A stretch of DNA of 64,000 nt. It comes from Alitta virens. Taxonomy: Eukaryota; Annelida; Polychaeta; Phyllodocida; Nereididae. The stretch spans positions 34,171,969-34,235,968 of the forward strand of contig OW028584.1 of assembly GCA_932294295.1 (NCBI GenBank), written 5' to 3'. Within the stretch, counting starts at the first letter, position 1, and each line of letters begins with the position of its first letter. Below the pieces are notes generated by a model that was given only the letters and a program-made list of their open reading frames with translations, was not told the DNA's origin and ran no database searches. Below are positions 25,322 to 37,900 of the stretch, piece after piece. Both the position numbers and the translations under genes were made by a program.

Positions 25322-26844
25322 TATGATAATGCAATGTGCATGAGAGGCCGCAGGAGGTGTGATTTACTAAAAATTATACTTTGATGCCATTTTCATACAT
25401 GTGGCCATTGTGGGTAATACTTTGCTTAAAAAGCTTATTTCAGTTTTTCTTCACTCTAACCTTACTTCATGGGCGCAGAAAAGCAAGTGTATAGCCACAC
25501 TTAAATATTTTATTTTTCTGAAATTGTTGGTTAAATAATGCATTTTTAAAACGTCCTGATTTTCTTAAACAAAGTTGCACATGAGTTTACAACTCCATTT
25601 AGGCCTACTACCTAAATGGCCAACAGAGTTGTAAAATACAGAGTTGAGATTTTACACTCTATTCTATTGCCAATCAATGAAGCAGAGAAATAGGTAATAA
25701 ATATGGATGAACTACCAAGTTCAACCAGCTTTATAATTCAGCTACCAACTTGATGAAATACTTGAAATTTGTAGGCATGAAAGTAGTAAATAGAGTGGTA
25801 ATTATTATTTATCCCCCCCCCCCCCCCCACCACTCATATGTGTAGCTGCTACTAGCCTGCTATATCTAACAAATAAATAAATCCAGAAACGTTTACTTTT
25901 GTCTGATGAAACATGCCACTGATCTGAGGAACTTTCTGGTATTAAAAAAAAAAAATTCCTGTAAATCTCCACTATAGGAGGTTTAATTCAAGTTCAGCCG
26001 TAAACAAGGATGTAATTTTTTTTTTCAAGTGAGGAGAAATATTTCTGGTCATCAAAAATTGCATGTCATATGATTTAATAACTCCAAGCATTAGGCCTAT
26101 TTATGGAGTTCATGTGACTATAATTAGATTGGTAAAATTTAGTTATTACAGAACCGTCACAATAAACTACATTTCTTGAATATTTAACATAATTTAAACC
26201 TGCCAATTATAGGCCGCAGAAGCGGCCCCGTAGGGGCCGCCCGTAGGGCTCTTATGACTAGAGATTGGCCAAAAACAAAATCTACTGTCATGCTATTCTC
26301 AGATGACCGGATCGAACTATGTTGTCCTAATTAATCTGCGCGGCCATGATGCGCACAAAATAATAATGACCTACTTACACAAAAATCGTCCTTAACTTAA
26401 GATGATACAGATCTACCCAACAAATTTGAAGAAACTCGCGTTAGAACACTGTTAATCATCAGTTCTATGAGATTCAAGACAAGACAAGCAGTAGAACTAT
26501 GGTTTTGAATGTTCCATGGGAGCTACGTCCATTGCCGTGATTTTCCATAAAGCTAGCCAACTAAATGAACGTTTGACCAATCAGAGCAGAGCTTATTTAT
26601 TTACTAGGTCATTTGCTAGGCAACAAACTCTAGCAAACTCCGTGATTGGCCGTGGCGCTTAGGTTAGAAATCAATGCGCCGTCATCAGCTGGTCATGATC
26701 CGCGCTGACAAAAAATAAGCCAAAACTTTTATTGATGACGTCACAGAAAATGCCTTTGGCGCCAAAATGGCATCAAACTTCAAAGTATCATTTTAGTACT
26801 ATTCTACAACTCCTGCGGCCTCTCATGCACATTGCATAATCATA
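25322..26844. mobile_element. Nonautonomous TTAA-flanked DNA element (1.5 kb)
   Basis: The left end is TATGATAATGCAATGTGCAT, continuing 'gagaggccgcaggag'. The right end is its reverse complement with one difference (TATGATTATGC). Both ends are bordered by TTAA (25318-25321, 26845-26848), the duplication typical of piggyBac and Kolobok elements. No transposase frame is present. Its right third (26241-26766) is repeated inverted at 27909-28423. A further left end lies at 30992. Confidence 0.8.
26241..26766 (+). repeat. Left arm of ~0.5-kb inverted repeat
   Basis: Runs from 'ccgtagggct' to the 'gacgtcacag...ggcgcc' region. The right arm at 27909-28423 is the diverged reverse complement, sharing 'gaccggatc/gatccggtc'-like, 'ggccaatctctagtcat' and 'caatcagagcagagctta' motifs. 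The spacer is about 1.1 kb. A third partial relative lies at 32098-32284. Confidence 0.8.
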
Positions 26845-27908
26845 TTAATTATTTACATTTTCAGCTAAATAATAATGTAATTATCTAAGCCTATTTGACT
26901 TCGGGTCAAACATGGCAAAACAGAAAAAAAAACATTCACCACAGCCACTTGACATTATTGTAAGTGATCTGCTTTTTCTATTTTTTTAAAGACTCACATA
27001 TTGGCATTATTGCTCAATAGTGTTCAATTACATGTAATTCTAAGGTACGCGACTAATAGGAAGTTGTTATAGTACTTATACTATTTATTTGCTTCTACAT
27101 CTATGTATGTACGTATATACTCTTTTGAATTTGCTAAACCAAATCAAAATCAAACTGGGATACTGACCAATTAATCAAGCCTGTAATAAATGTCAGATGT
27201 AAAGTGCAATTAAGTTATTAAGACAAGGGTATACATTATATACCATGAAGCACGGCAAATAATAATATTTTGTAAAACGTTGGAGATTATATTTTCACAG
27301 ATGGAGCTGCAGTGAAGTGACAGGTGCGCCACCCTGCATGCATTTAATAGCTTTTAATATATCAAAAAAATACATTTTTAGCTCTGAAATGTGTTGAGTA
27401 GCACTAATGTAATATGTTTATTATATTTAAACAATTTTAGTATCAGTATAAAACGAAAACAAGGGTTCGTTTCAAAAACAACAGCCGTAAACTTTTTTTT
27501 TCCTGTATCTTGTTAGTCGAATTGTGTGTGGACGATTTGTACGAGTACGACGTCCAAAAATCACGGATTTTGAGAGGCCTGATATTGTACTAAAACCAGC
27601 GTTTTTTCAGCTTCCACTGATCTGATTTGGACCAAATTTGGTTTGAGATGTGCGCTTTTGTACTGCGGTTCCAATGGAGTAAATATTATTGACCTATTCC
27701 CAAAACTATCAAAGCGCAAGTTAAAACGGTTTTGGCAGGATTTCCCTATGTTGTGAAACCGCGCTAGTCTAATAGCAATTAGTTACTTAACAGTCTAGGC
27801 ATCCAAAATCGCGATCGTTCTGGTTGAGCGATCACGTCGTTTTTCAGCCCAAGCATAATAAGGTTGTTAAACTACGAACGGGATGACATGATTGCCTCGC
27901 AGTGGTGC

Positions 27909-28423
27909 GGCGTCAAAGGCAATTCTCTGTGACGTCATCGATAAAAGTTAGTTGTGACTTTTTGGACTATTTGGTCTGGGCGCATATTGATCGCGTATTG
28001 ATTTCTAAACCTATTTATAAGCGCCAATCACAGAGTTTGTTACAGGTTGTTTTGCCTAGCAAATGACCTAGCAATGAAATAAGCTCTGCTCTGATTGGTC
28101 GAACGTTCATTTAGTTGGCAAACTTATTGGAAAATCACGGCAACTGACATCGCTCCCATTGAACATTCAAAACCATATTTCTACTGCTTGTCGTGTCTTG
28201 AATCTCATAGAACAGTGTTCTAACGTGATTTTCTTCAAATTTGTTGGGTAGGTCTGTATCATCTTAAGCTAAGAACGATTTTTGTGTAAGTAGGTCATTG
28301 AAAGTTTTTGCGCATCATGGCCGCGCAAATTAATTAGGACAATATAGTTCCATCCGGTCATCTGAGAATAGCATGACAGTAGATTTTGGTTTTGGCCAAT
28401 CTCTAGTCATAAAAGCCCTACGG
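27909..28423 (-). repeat. Right arm of ~0.5-kb inverted repeat
   Basis: Reverse-complement partner of 26241-26766 with scattered substitutions. No TATGATAATGC end is attached to this copy, so it is an internal fragment of the same TTAA family. Confidence 0.8.
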
Positions 28424-28883
28424 TTTACAAGCCAATTATAATGATGACGTCACCAGTCAACTCGCCCAAATATTTCTCGCCCAATACAAAACTCGCCTTG
28501 TCATTGTTTTTTCCCCCTGTGCATCATTTATCCCAGCATAACTTTGTCATTTCTAGTCCGATTTTCAAAATTTTAAGTTCCTAGACATTGCCAAAAACTC
28601 CTCTTTCTATGTAGGATACTGCAGTTAATTACGCATTACCGATGATTAAGCGCGATGTAACAAGGTCCATGCATATTTGGATAATCAAAGACTTAATGTA
28701 TAAAAATGTGTTTGTTTTCTTTTCAACTAATCAATATTCATAAATATGAAATGTATATGTTGCTAAAATGACCTGGCATTTTATATAAAAATAATTTATC
28801 CAAATAAAATAAGTTGTAGATCTAATTAACTAAGCTCAGGACAATAAGTCACTGACAATCACAGCAATAAGTTCTGACATTTT

Positions 28884-28889
28884 TTTATT
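28884..28889 (-). terminator. Polyadenylation signal AATAAA
   Basis: AATAAA on the minus strand, 21 bases past the stop codon (28912-28910) of the split host gene. Position and strand fit a 3'-end processing signal. Confidence 0.55.
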
Positions 28890-28909
28890 ATTATGTATTT
28901 TTTGCAATC

Positions 28910-31900
28910 CTACAAGACATTATATCTGTCATTATACTTCAAAAGATAGCATAATCTGATTATTACACTGGTGTTGCATTCAGCAGGGGCTGTAGTTGGT
29001 TTGTTTGCCACAATAAGTGCAGTCATGACCTCCAATGCAACGTATGACCGATGATTTCGGGTCAGAAACTCGGTTGCCTCGTCGCACCACTTGACTAGAT
29101 GCTCATGGAAGGCAGGCCAACCACTTTTACCCTTTTTGCTGGTATTTAGGCAAGAGTTTAACCACTCGAGGTTATGAAGGATGTTTGGAGCTAAATGAAT
29201 GAAACAAATTTTCTGTTACATTTTATTATTATTATTAATTTTTTTCAAGAAAAGCAGTTTAACACTGTGTATGAAAAGACAGTTTCCTAACAGTGATGCT
29301 ACAATTGCTACATGCAGTTTTATTATCATCAAATGTTTAATACTTTTTAACAGCCTACATACAATAAAAGGATCGAAACACTACTTACTTTCTTTAAATG
29401 CATACAATACAGTAAAGGTTTTCTTAGTGCAATGTTATACCTTCTTAGTTCAATGTTATACCATTATATTGATATATCTAAGACAACAATGCATTTTTAT
29501 CATTTTATGCATTTGCTCCTACATGCATGGCTTGAACTGTTAACTTTATTTTACGGTACTCACTCGGTAATTCGCTCAAAGATATTTTTAGGTCATCATT
29601 GACACATGCATCATTCATAATCTCATTCACTGCTCCTCTTATAATTTCTGCAGAGAGGTAATTAGTCATCGGTTTCTGGGTATCATCATTCTGAAAAAAA
29701 AAATTATTATCATTATCATTCTGTTTGATTGCACACAATTACAGACATTCCACAAAAAAATAAATAAATAGAATTTGCTTAAAGACATAAATAAAAGATT
29801 TTATCAACATTTACCTCATTATTACAGCTGTTGTCAAGATCCTGTAAAAAAAGTAGTCTGTGTAGGGTATACAGGTATACATATATACATTATTTACTAA
29901 TTTAGCATTTTAAACAAATAAATTGCCTTTTACTTAACTTTTAAGGCGGTCTGTTCAACAAAATTGTTTAACCATGAAATTACTAACGTCTGCAGATTAT
30001 TTATTTCACAATCACGCACCTGGTGTCAAATTCTGCAACATGCAACTGATGCATGTGATAAGCTGACGTAATGATCTTACTGTGCAAGGAGAAATTTAAT
30101 GTCAGCATAATTTTAAACTATAATCATAAAAAATTTGAAATGGCCTCAATTAACCTCAACATGATCAAGCAGAAATTCTGCAGATTAGCTCTCTGCGCTT
30201 ACGCCACCTAGAGAGTTTTCGGTTTGACGTTTTACAAACAGAGCAGTCATGTGTTTTAGTGGTCATCAATCTATCATTATACATTCAGAATGGATTTATC
30301 ATGGAAGAAAAGTAATGCCATTGAACTAGAATACGTGGAATGGAAGTCACGTGACTTGTGACGTGCCAGATCGACGCCATTGCTATGTGTTGATGCAGGG
30401 CAGAACAGCCAAATGGCGTGTGCAGACGACCACCGGTATCATGGCCAGGAACCAAAGAAAAAAAGACTGGAAACAAGTGGAACGGAGTGTTTTGCCATCA
30501 ACTGTACATCATACAGGAACAGTATGACGAAGGCAGAAGGAATTACCTTCCACAAGTAGGTTTTGTTCATATATTTTCGAGGTTACTTGACCTTGCGAAC
30601 TTAGGAAAAAAACGGCAATCCAGCGCAAGTGGATTCGGTTGCGGCCCCTTTTAATGACCAAATCTTGCATATAATCACTGTACCTTTGCCGGTCCTGTAT
30701 TCAGATTTATTAGTATTATACATAATAAATGCCCAATTTCGCCGAAATCCAGGTTATTAGAGTGATTTAAAAGTGTCCGGCGACCTGCTTATCGTCCATT
30801 ATTGCTGACATATGACATGAGGTAATTAGTGTATTGACCCGATTCCAGGTGGCGTCAGGGTTAAGTAAACATAAACACATGGTCGTCAACAAACCCGCCA
30901 AAATTCTGAACAGTTAATAAATACATTTGTACATCAGTACACAAGGGAAACAGATTATATAGTTACGGTTTTTAATTTTAATTAAGTTTAATATGATAAT
31001 GCAATGTGCATGAGAGGCCGCAGGTGTGATTTAAATTGTACTTTGCCATTTTCATGCATATATGGGTAATATCACGTAGATCTACTTAATTGAAAAATCA
31101 ATCTTTTTTGGAAAGTTGCAATTCACTTGAATTGACACCGACAAATTCAAGGCATTGAACTACAATAAATTAGTTGCAATTCCTCTTGAAATTATGTATA
31201 ATTTTTAATGTATAGAGTTTTATCCTTTATATTTTACATGCAGTATTCAGCCATTTGGTTGTGAAAAAAAAAACAAAAAAAAACACCTTTTAGTAGGGGA
31301 AAGGCTTGATTTAGCACACCAAATTTCAAGAATTACTGCAATTTATGGGCAAATTTGTTCTTAACACAATATTGTGTTATCAATATCTGATATACTGAAA
31401 ATTGTAAACGCAAAATGTGGTTTGGAACTACTCAAGCTCATTGCTCTTGTTGCTTACATTATATTAAATGTGTTGCTGAATTGTGGATTAATATAAACTT
31501 TTAAGACATTGTTTACATATGGGCTATTAGCTCTTGGTATAATACACAATTATACAATGGTTTAAATGCATACAATTTAGTGGACGCCCAAGCCTTATCA
31601 TGTCATCATTATGTCTGCCTCTAACAGCTGGCCATATAAACTGAGTAAGCTTCAGACTCAGTAGCATTGGGACATTGAAAAAAGAAGATGCACAGTTATA
31701 AATACACAAAACGTAATTTCAAAGCGACAGTTTAAGCTGAAAACTGCATCTTTCTATCATTTTTAGAAGTGGAGTTCTGCAAGTTCCCACTTTTTGACTG
31801 AACTGATATATTTCAGGTAAATCTCTGATTATTATTAATAATTGTAAGAAATGAAGGTGATAGGTCAAGTCAAGTGCATTTCCTGCAAAAGTTATGTGCA

Positions 31901-34900
31901 GACATTGTTTATGTCTGGCCCATTATTTTTTGTTAAAATGTGTATTGTTTCTACTTTTTTGGTTACATTGTAGACTTGTGACAAAATAAAGTTACACTAT
32001 CTGTCAGTCATTGACATTTTAGCCAATCAAATTAAATTAAATCTGCAGGGCCCTTCCCACTCAACAGATTGGCCAATGAGCTTATTAAATAGAGGCATTG
32101 TGACGTCATCAATACAAGTTTGTTGTGACGTTTTGGCCTATTTTTCTCGTGCCGAATGACTGCGCAATGATTTCTAACGTTCATTAATTAGGACAACATA
32201 GTTCCGATCCGGTCATTTGAGAATAGTACGTCAGTAGATTTTGTTTTTGGCCAATCTCTAAACATAAAAGCCCTACGGGCGGCCTATTACTTCGTCTCTA
32301 TGAGTATGACAATAAAGGATAATCTGATCTTATCTTGTCAGATTTGTAATTATACTTGGCGGGAGATGACACCTAAAGCTTAGACTAAAATCATGAGAAT
32401 TTACATATATTAAAATTTACATATATAATAATTAATAATTAGAAATTAGGAAATGTATCCTCCCCTCCCCTAAATTCATAAAAGGGAGTATCCTTCATTG
32501 TAACATCAAGTAAATGCAACTTTCGTTTATGCTAAATGAAGATAATATTGTTGCACTGAGGGGCAACAAAAAGCTAGGAAAATCACATTAAAATCTTTGA
32601 GATACATGTCCTTTACAATCTCAGAGTGCCAAAATTTGGCCCCCACTGGTTTCGAACTAACAACCTTCTGACAACTTACCTGTGCCTGACAGTCTTACCA
32701 CTACTCTACCGAGACACTTGTCTTTAAGTGTGACTTAATTGTCTCTGTCAATCTTTCATATACTATATTTAGTGCAAGAACCTAAGTTGAAAAGTGATTG
32801 TATATTGATTGATTCAATTTCAGTTATTTTCATTGGGGGGGGGGGGGGGCATTGCAACTTATTAGGGTGTCAACCATAAAGTCTGTGAAATCGAAAATCA
32901 TCTATATATATAAATATGCCAAAACAGGGTGAATCCCACAAGAAATGCTGTTCGACCAGTAACAAAGTTTAAATTTTCCCAAGTGGGTCTTGAACTACCT
33001 CTGGAGCTATCCAGGACTTGCTATATTGCATCTTAAAATTCCAGCAAAATAGGCTATATATATCCTACTACATTTACCAGTCATGTCCCAATTACCTGGA
33101 GATCAACATGGCTGGCTGTTGTCATTCGAGCACCTCCTCACATAAATAGAGCAATTTTTTTTAATTTACAAGCTTCATCAACAGGGTAAAGGGATTGGAG
33201 TTAAGTCTTTAACTGTGATTCAACCTACTGCTTACTGTATGACATGCCTTTATTTTCGTACAAATGGGGCCCTGCAAATTTGATCCTGCAAAGTGTCTGA
33301 TTTTTCCAAAAGGGGAGTCGCCCAGTCTATACCTGACCAGTGTCCAAGATGTCCTAGTTTAATTATGACCTCCATGAAGTCCCCTATTCTAAATTGGAAT
33401 TGTCAGGTTTCAAAATTAAACTTAAAAAATATTATTGCCTTCATGAAAAGATTGGCTTTGGCCTAGCTTCACACAATGGCATACACCATGTAGGTATATA
33501 TCTATATAACAAAATACTTGTCCATGCTATATAGGCCATTAATCATGTTAATGACTTAGCCAAATACGAAATTCGTACCCGCCAAAACGGGTCCATTCGT
33601 CACTCGAAAAAAGTCCATATCAAGAATTTGGTCTGGTTTTTAACTTTATTGCACTTTTATTTTTGTTAGGGTTTATATTGAATTTAGTAGACCTTAAGTT
33701 ATCATGGTCATAAGACTAAGGTGCTTGACCTCACAACACCCAAGGTCATATACCTGGCCAATGGTTATAAAACCTATGATGCTAGGTAAAAAAAGCACCA
33801 TAGGCACCATCTATAGCAAGTGTCTGAAAGTTTTTAGCCACAGCTATTACTATTGTGGAGACTTTAAAAACAAAACTAAAAGAATAGCTTAAACTTTTCC
33901 ATATGTTTACAGGGGTACCTGTGTTATGGGTCTGTGCTCGGCAATCGTCAGTCTAGAAGGACTACTCCAGGACCTCCACCAGTCACAGGATAATTTCAAG
34001 TATCTTCTGACTTACAAATTAAGCCAAGACCATCTGGAGCTGTTCTTCAGCGCTGTGAGGCAGTGTGGTATGTCAAGCTAATGTTATTTTGCTAAAAACA
34101 ATAAAATTTTGAAACTTTGATTTTAACTAGCCATAATTTTTAGTTAAAATCTGGTGTTCATAATTGTATTTATTTCAGGTGGATGGAGCAATAACCCTAC
34201 AGCACTTCACTTCAAATATATCTTCAGAAGACTCTTGGCTAGATCTGGCGCTCTTGCAGTGTCGCCTTCTGCAAACGTATCTGCCTTGGAGGAATTTAAC
34301 ATCACCAGTGCCGCTACTTCCACCTACCTACCCCCTACCAACTTCAGATTGGACAATGACATTGTTGAACCTGGACAAGACCTTGACCTTGAAACACCAC
34401 CAGCAGAATTTCATGGCCAGTTGAGTCCCCTGGTAGAGAACGTAGTCGTTTACATCGCAGGTAATTATACATATTATCATGGGGTACTGATATTATGTAC
34501 TTACATTAGCTTGCATTATGTACTGGCATTATTCCAGCATTTTTTCCTCCAACATAATTTTACATATTAGTAGTAATTCAGTTTAACAAATTCATTGCCT
34601 ATTTATTTGTTTGTTTGTATACGTTCTTCCTGCCCTGTTATGCAAAAACGCCTAAAGTGACGTTCCTCTACCCTTGAGGCGTTGCGTTAGTACAGCGTGT
34701 ATTCTGTCACGCAGTGTTGTCCATCCACTTTGAAATAAATCTTAAAAGTTTGATATTGTCAATAAAATATCTACTGAGTATACTACTATATTCTCACTGT
34801 CATTGATGTCTATAAGTAAAATGAAGTAGAATCTAATCCAATACTGCTCTATATATCTTCAGGATGGGTTGTCAAGAAAGTCATGGAAAAGCTCCTGTGT

Positions 34901-37900
34901 GATGTGTGTCGTGAACAGCTGGTGACTACAACAGCATCAACAGAACACCAAGCTGCATTTACCCTGCTGAATGCAAAGAATTGTGGGGGTTTGATAAAAC
35001 CAGCAGTAAGTGTCATTGACATTTTACTATATGCCCAAAGGAAATTGAGACAGATTACCAACATTCAAAACATTAACAGGTCGTGCTCACAGCTGAAATT
35101 GGAGAGTGCAGTTCTTTCTCAGATGGGATGCAATGCGTTTGAAATGGATGATCATGCTAGATCAACTACTGTTGGAATAAACAATTACTATTATGACCTG
35201 GTTCGTCTGCTAGTGAAAACTTACTTCAATCTTAGGTTCCATCATATTGTACGCCTTCACAACATGAAACTTCAAGGAAAGAAGATCCGACAGAAATGTA
35301 GAAAGTTGGTGTTGTTTAAGGGACAATAATGACATTATGCTTCCCACTTGTAGACTCTTTTCTCACTGAAGAAACACTGAAGATTTGTTTGATGCAATTA
35401 TCATTTACAAATGTAAAATATAGAAATGAATCAACAGATAACTAGTAATTTAGCAATTAGCATAGCGGCATTATATACATGTAGTTGATGTGGACATATA
35501 GAATATACTTGAGTTTGACAGACAAGATGTAATTTACTTTACTATTGAAATGCTGATATGATGCTAGAGTGTAAGCTGCTATGACATTTCTGCCAAAACT
35601 GTAGAAAAATACACTTGGTGATTTTATAGAAAAACGCAATTTTACTGTATTGATAAATGAAATAATGTACTAAGGTAAGATTGTCATATTAAGATTTTCA
35701 AATCATTGCAATCCAGGTGATATCGATTAGGTCATTCATAAATTATCATGATTTGCCTTCCTTTCTTTTTTGGCTGGCTCATATATATATTTCTTGTTGT
35801 ATTGTTGTATTGCATTCGACAAATTTGACCTTAAAGTTTGATATTGTCAAGCAAATTTCTACTATATTCTCACTGTCATTGATGTCTATAAGTAAAATGG
35901 AAGGATACCTAGTTTACTTGTCAATGTGTGCTAATGAATTATAACTTCACTTATTACAGAGATCTTTGTCAATTTGTATTTGAATGAAACTGAACATATT
36001 CATTAAAAAAAGGGACATGAAACATACCACTCAATTTGTACTTATTATTGGGATGCTATAAGGCATTGAAGACACCTACCCATTTAAAAAGTTAATTTAA
36101 AAAAGGTGTAAATTAAGCGTATTATGCAGGAAAAAATTACCAGTTGCCTTGAGCCTTGACTTTCTAGTCCTAAGGGCAGCCAAGCAGATATATATATATG
36201 TGATGTGTCACTTGGATAACACATCGACATGCAGTAATGTAAAAAACAGGCTGCTCAAAAAATAGAAACCTCCACTTATCCCTGTATTGGCCTCAAAATT
36301 TCAGCCGGGATCAGTCCTGGGGCAACGCAAAAACTGCAGTTAATGAATTGCATGGGCACTGCTCTGATAGGCACCATACAAAAAAAAGGGACTACAAATG
36401 GCCCTTACAATTATATTCTGTGACTTTTTAAAGCAGGTTACAAAAGTGATCCATGTGTTGTGCCCCACACGCTGACGATCGAGTCCTAAACACAGCACAT
36501 GCCACACATGCTGTATCCCATAGCCAGGGCCGGTCATATAACTTGCGGGGCCCAAAGCATGGCCTAATTTGCCTCCTTTTTGCTTTTCAATTATAAGCAT
36601 GGCCTAATATTACCGATGTGCGGGGTCTTTGGGTGCCTTGCTTGCGTTGCCCTATGACAAAGCCCTGCCCACAGCAATTTTATGGTTGTGTAAGTTGCAA
36701 TTTTAATTTTGATCAGTGGAACTGGGGGATGGGGGCACTTTTGGTACCATTCAAGCACCTTTTGGACAGTCTCTTGAATAAATGTTGATAAGGGTATTTG
36801 ATCTCTTTAGCTTCTCGCATATCTTCTCAGGGTAAAATTTTAAAGATCAGTCTTTCAAAAATTCAAAGGTTACATAAAAAATAATGAAATAACATTTTGA
36901 TCTCTACTATCACCTTATATTTTGTCACATTTCACATCATGTAGATGGATCCGCAAAACTAAAAATTGAATAAGACTCACTGGTGGTTATATTTAGGCGA
37001 TGTGAGCGCATCATAGAGAGAAAAAGAGAGAAACGTTTATTTGACCATCATAATATGATGCGAACACCTTGTGCCACTTGTCCAGCTTTCCTGCACACAA
37101 TAAACAATAAATAATGAAAACCAAGGTAACCATCCAAATTTATTGTGGCTTAGAATAGACACCAGCTGATAAGTGTTAACCATCTTAATTAAATTAATGA
37201 ATCGAAAATAACATCAGTATGTTTATAATAGCTAGTGTACTCATAACTTTGAGAAATTACAATCATATATATATGTCCAATATTTTAATTAAGCTTGACA
37301 TAATATTATATGTCCAATAATAAGCTAAAATTTAAAAATGACAATTGAGTGTAGAAAATAAAATACCCACGTGATTTAGCTGAACCTGTGGAATACTTTC
37401 ACTTAACCATAGACATAGTATTTTGTTGCTAAATATATATCAGATTTGAAATATCATAATCATTTAAGTATTGGAGTTGTCAGCAAATTTATAACAGTCA
37501 AAAAGCAGTTTTCACCATTGCCGACGCAACTTAAAGTGCCCGTTTTTTCTCATTATATTGTACATATGATCTTGATACTTGAACCAATTGCTTCCCCAGG
37601 TCAAGACGGTTCTGGCAATAGGTATAACATAATTGTAGCTCTATTATTAACGGAGCTAGGCCGTTTTATGTATGATTAGGTCACTGTTTTCCAGCTATGC
37701 ACGTGTGTTTGTTGACGTCCACGATCAACACATAGCAATGGCGCCTTGCGGCGCACGTCACAGACAATGGTAACCAATAGGCTTCGTCCATTCCACTCTT
37801 CTAGTTCAATGAGTAATGCATCTACTGCTACCGTAAGTTTGCTGAGAACTTTACTCGAGTTTTTTATAGCTTGACAGCTGTTAGGCCAAATATCGACACA

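Larger units (their letters stand above)
30319..37811 (+). mobile_element. P-element/THAP9-like DNA transposon (7.5 kb)
   Basis: The left end CATTGAACTAGAATACGTGG and the reverse complement of the right end (CATTGAACTAGAAGAGTGG) start imperfect terminal inverted repeats of about 90 bp. The repeats also share 'gtgacgtgc' and 'gccattgctatgtgttgat'. A perfect 8-bp duplication, AGTAATGC, flanks the element, the length known for P elements. Inside, on the plus strand, are a THAP-domain exon starting 94 bp from the left end and three exons for the C-terminal half of a P-type transposase. A partial TTAA element (30992-32284) and tRNA-like SINE debris lie between them. It sits in exon 2, or just past it, of a minus-strand host gene. 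Confidence 0.9.

Noticed and set aside
31768..31800. Second THAP exon (acceptor followed by 'aagttcccac')
   Set aside because: The phase does not fit the donor at 30556 and the frame hits a stop within a few codons, with no second Cys/His pair.
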